The notes under the pieces were generated by a model that had not been told where the DNA came from, did not search any database, and worked only from the letters and a program-made list of their open reading frames with translations. The position numbers were made by a program, and so were the translations under genes. Shown one piece after another: positions 27,312 through 28,909 of a DNA stretch of 28,909 bases. Origin of the DNA: a virus; the IMG/VR virus record IMGVR_UViG_3300047322_000431, positions 1 to 28,909 of that record; one strand, given 5' to 3'. Position 1 is the stretch's first letter. Each line of letters starts with the position of its first letter.

Positions 27312-27539
27312 ATGAGCCAGACCAAATCTCCCGCGCAGTTCAAAGAACTCATCGAAGCAGCTCGATTCAGCGCCCGCAGCGGCGTCGAAGTCGCCGAAAT
27401 GCTGATCAAGCAAGACGGCGGCGACGCCCGCTCAAGCCGCGTATACCTCGCGCAGCAGCAAGCCCGCGCAATCGAAATCGAGCGCCAAATCACCATCCTC
27501 GAACGCATGTCGACGCTCTTGACCAAGGTGCTGTCATGA
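27312..27539 (+). CDS. Small helical phage protein (75 aa)
   Basis: MSQTKSPAQFKELIEAARFS, then a GVEVAEMLIKQDGGDARSSR segment and a long final helix (EIERQITILERMSTLLTKVL). AAAGGA lies 9 bases before ATG 27312. All-helical, likely coiled coil at the end. It is the first gene after the promoter at 27238 and ATGA-coupled to a tiny membrane protein. Function unknown. Confidence 0.65.
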   Translation: MSQTKSPAQFKELIEAARFSARSGVEVAEMLIKQDGGDARSSRVYLAQQQARAIEIERQITILERMSTLLTKVLS

Positions 27540-27625
27540 GCACGCGAATGTTCGATTGGACGATCGCGATCGTCTTTGGAATGTTCCTCGCCTACTGTGC
27601 CGCCTACGGACTCAACCCGATATGA
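27536..27625 (+). CDS. Tiny membrane protein (29 aa)
   Basis: MSTRMFDWTIAIVFGMFLAY then CAAYGLNPI: one transmembrane helix. ATGA overlaps on both sides (with 27312 and 27622 genes) make translation likely. Role unknown. Confidence 0.6.
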   Translation: MSTRMFDWTIAIVFGMFLAYCAAYGLNPI

Positions 27626-27828
27626 GCGACGACGACCGCGAAGCGCAGCAATACCTCGAAGAGCAGGAACAGCAGTATCTAAAAACCCACGGAGAGAACG
27701 AAAATGGAAACGAATCAAGCCCCGAAGGTGTACGCCGCAATAGCCGCTGTGATGTCCGCAATGTCGAAGGCCGGCATCGCCAAGGATCGCCAGAACGTGC
27801 AGCAGAAGTATGCTTTTCGTGGGATTGA
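27622..27828 (+). CDS. Small acidic protein overlapping erf (68 aa)
   Basis: MSDDDREAQQYLEEQEQQYL, then a KTHGENENGNESSPEGVRRN segment and an Arg-rich end. The first 27 codons lie before erf; the rest overlaps it by 125 bp in another frame, where the sequence becomes Arg/Ser-rich and less protein-like. ATGA coupling to the membrane peptide supports it. The leading part includes the erf ribosome site. Confidence 0.5.
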   Translation: MSDDDREAQQYLEEQEQQYLKTHGENENGNESSPEGVRRNSRCDVRNVEGRHRQGSPERAAEVCFSWD

Positions 27829-28360
27829 CGACGTTTACAACGCGCTTTCGTCGATCCTCGCGGAGCACCGCCTGATGATGTTGCCGAACCAGCTTGAGCG
27901 CGTCGTGACCGAGCGCAAGAGCAATAACGGCGGCGTCCTGTTCTCGGTGACGGTCAAGGTCGAATTCACGTTCGTATGCGCCGACGACGGCAGCTCGCAC
28001 AAGTGCGTGATGTACGGCGAGGCGATGGATTCGGGCGACAAAGCGACGAACAAGGCCGCGAGCGCTGCGTTCAAATACGCTGCGATGCAAGCCTTCTGCA
28101 TCCCGACCGAAGGCGACAATGACGCCGACGCGCATACGCACCAAGTCGCCGCGCAAGCCATGAAGCCCGCCGACGTCAAGCGCCACGTCGCCGCGATCAA
28201 GGGCGCAAAGACTGGCGAAGCGCTCAAAGCCGCGTTCGATGCCGCGCGCAAGCATGCGAGCGAACTGAACGACGCCGACGCTTACGAGCAATTCAAGCTC
28301 GCAAAGCAGGAAGTCATCGACGCGCACACGAAGCAAGAGCCGGCCGAAGCCGCAGCGTAA
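27704..28360 (+). CDS. erf: ERF-family single-strand annealing protein
   Basis: 218 aa. The signature AFRGIDDVYNALSSILAEHR (from residue 37) and the DKATNKAASAAFKYAAMQAF segment with C-I-P-T-x-x-D-x-D-A-D (112-141) identify the Erf family (P22 Erf), which anneals complementary single strands and helps circularise or recombine phage genomes. The C-terminal 75 residues are Ala/Lys-rich helices that probably bind partners such as SSB. GGAGAG precedes the ATG. It lies mid-early operon, as expected for recombination genes. Confidence 0.93.
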   Translation: METNQAPKVYAAIAAVMSAMSKAGIAKDRQNVQQKYAFRGIDDVYNALSSILAEHRLMMLPNQLERVVTERKSNNGGVLFSVTVKVEFTFVCADDGSSHKCVMYGEAMDSGDKATNKAASAAFKYAAMQAFCIPTEGDNDADAHTHQVAAQAMKPADVKRHVAAIKGAKTGEALKAAFDAARKHASELNDADAYEQFKLAKQEVIDAHTKQEPAEAAA

Positions 28361-28368
28361 TCACACAC

Positions 28369-28388
28369 CCGGCGCCAGAGCGCGCCGG
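28369..28388 (+). other. Intergenic hairpin, copy 1
   Basis: CCGGCGC (28369-28375), 6-nt loop, GCGCCGG (28382-28388). No U-tract. The same stem occurs at 28788-28807, preceded in both by AATCACAC; probably RNA stability or processing hairpins. Confidence 0.6.
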
Positions 28389-28406
28389 CATACGGAGAAG
28401 ATGACC

Positions 28407-28778
28407 ATGAACCAAAAATACATCATCACCATCGGTTACACGAAACTTGCGTTTGATGACCGCGAAATCGCGATGCGCGCATACGCGATGCTGATGGACT
28501 CGACGCCGATCACGTCTGCATCGTGCTACCCGCATACGCCGCCCGAGTCGATGAAAAGCATCGATTGGGTTCGCGAGGCGGGCAACACAGAAATCGAGCT
28601 CAAGCGTGTTGACGCAAGCAAGTTCGCGCTTCACATGACGAATAGCGAGTACCGCGAAAAGTGCAAGCCGCGCCCGACCGAAATCGACGGCGAAGCGCGC
28701 TTGGTAGACGAGTCGCGCGTTGCTGCAATCGCAGGGCCGTCCGGCGACGACATCATCGACGTTGACTCGCCGTTCTAA
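28407..28778 (+). CDS. Hypothetical early protein (123 aa)
   Basis: Starts MNQKYIITIGYTKLAFDDRE at ATG 28407, which has GGAG 9 bases upstream; an ATG two codons earlier (28401) is an alternative. N-terminal alpha/beta part (a DREIAMRAYAMLMDSTPIT helix), central DWVREAGNTEIELKRVD strand, and an acidic C-terminus (SGDDIIDVDSPF) of the kind found in SSB-interacting proteins: the DDIIDVDSPF end resembles an SSB acidic tip. Family not recognised. It sits between the two hairpins. Confidence 0.6.
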   Translation: MNQKYIITIGYTKLAFDDREIAMRAYAMLMDSTPITSASCYPHTPPESMKSIDWVREAGNTEIELKRVDASKFALHMTNSEYREKCKPRPTEIDGEARLVDESRVAAIAGPSGDDIIDVDSPF

Positions 28779-28787
28779 CAATCACAC

Positions 28788-28807
28788 CCGGCGCCCTCGC
28801 GCGCCGG
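28788..28807 (+). other. Intergenic hairpin, copy 2
   Basis: CCGGCGC (28788-28794), 6-nt loop, GCGCCGG (28801-28807); same stem and loop size as copy 1, again between two genes. Confidence 0.6.
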
Positions 28808-28827
28808 ATAGCGAAGAGAGGGATGAT

Positions 28828-28909
28828 ATGAGTGCAAGAGAGAACACTGGCGAGTACTTCAGTGTCGAGCAGGCATCCGCGCATGCCGCCGAGTTCTGCC
28901 GGAAGAATC
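28828..28909 (+). CDS. Early gene cut by the right edge (hypothetical)
   Basis: ATG 28828 has GAGAGGG upstream; 27 codons are visible: MSARENTGEYFSVEQASAHA then AEFCRKN. It follows the second intergenic hairpin and continues out of the window. Too short to assign. Confidence 0.5.
   Translation, partial: MSARENTGEYFSVEQASAHAAEFCRKN

Noticed and set aside
27266-28336. Minus-strand open frame of 356 codons over erf
   Set aside because: Complement of erf and its neighbours; erf has clear family motifs.
1-28909. Integrase, attachment site, lysis cassette or tail fibre genes
   Set aside because: None seen; they presumably lie outside the window, so lysogeny is inferred only from the repressor region.
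1-28909. CRISPR arrays or insertion sequences
   Set aside because: No regularly spaced repeats and no transposase-like reading frame were found.

Overview
The window is a contiguous block of a tailed, contractile-tailed (myovirus-type) phage or prophage. GC-rich composition with strong G/C third-codon bias, and the style of the small early proteins, suggest a Burkholderia-like betaproteobacterial host; this is an inference, since no host gene is present. No integrase, lysis or tail-fibre gene lies inside the window, so both ends of the phage continue outside it.

Layout. Positions 1-16992 are one long leftward (minus-strand) morphogenesis operon. In transcription order it encodes small and large terminase, a beta-class DNA methyltransferase, a 60-aa protein, portal, an HTH-metallophosphoesterase, an 86-aa protein, scaffold, major capsid, four head-tail joining or neck proteins, a 55-aa protein, tail sheath, tail tube, tail assembly chaperone with a -1 frameshift extension (A AAA AAC slippery site at 4413-4419), a gp10-like protein, tape measure, a gpU/LysM-like baseplate protein and a gpD-like hub cut by the left edge. 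Three near-identical intrinsic terminators lie inside this operon, before the 86-aa gene, the capsid gene and the tube gene. One small membrane-protein ORF (3547-3756) runs antisense in the tail region.

Positions 17005-22825 are an accessory mosaic that switches strand several times: plus 17067-18367, minus 18364-18651, plus 18764-19566, minus 19563-22255, plus 22358-22825. It is full of very short, translationally coupled genes: zinc-binding proteins, single-helix membrane peptides, a DUF3310-like protein and a secreted protein. A 25-bp operator-like repeat (AACAG-N16-CTGTT) occurs three times here, twice fused to a -35 box. A 110-nt tRNA-like element lies at 20481-20590. Positions 22826-23304 are noncoding but structured: a rho-independent terminator, an 18-bp perfect inverted repeat, and a consensus promoter 80 bp from a strong terminator that together look like a small-RNA gene.

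Positions 23305-24250 are the genetic switch: a short XRE-type repressor on the minus strand and, divergently, a promoter with a 13-bp palindrome in its spacer. From 24282 to the right edge the plus strand carries the early replication and recombination operon: Cro/CII-like regulator, DnaD/O-like replication protein, DUF6475-like protein, winged-helix protein, zinc-finger protein, an HTH protein that may activate late genes, then (from a second promoter at 27238) small proteins, an ERF single-strand annealing protein and genes running off the window. The repressor and Cro-like pair would decide between lysogeny and early transcription; the late regulator would then turn on the leftward structural operon.
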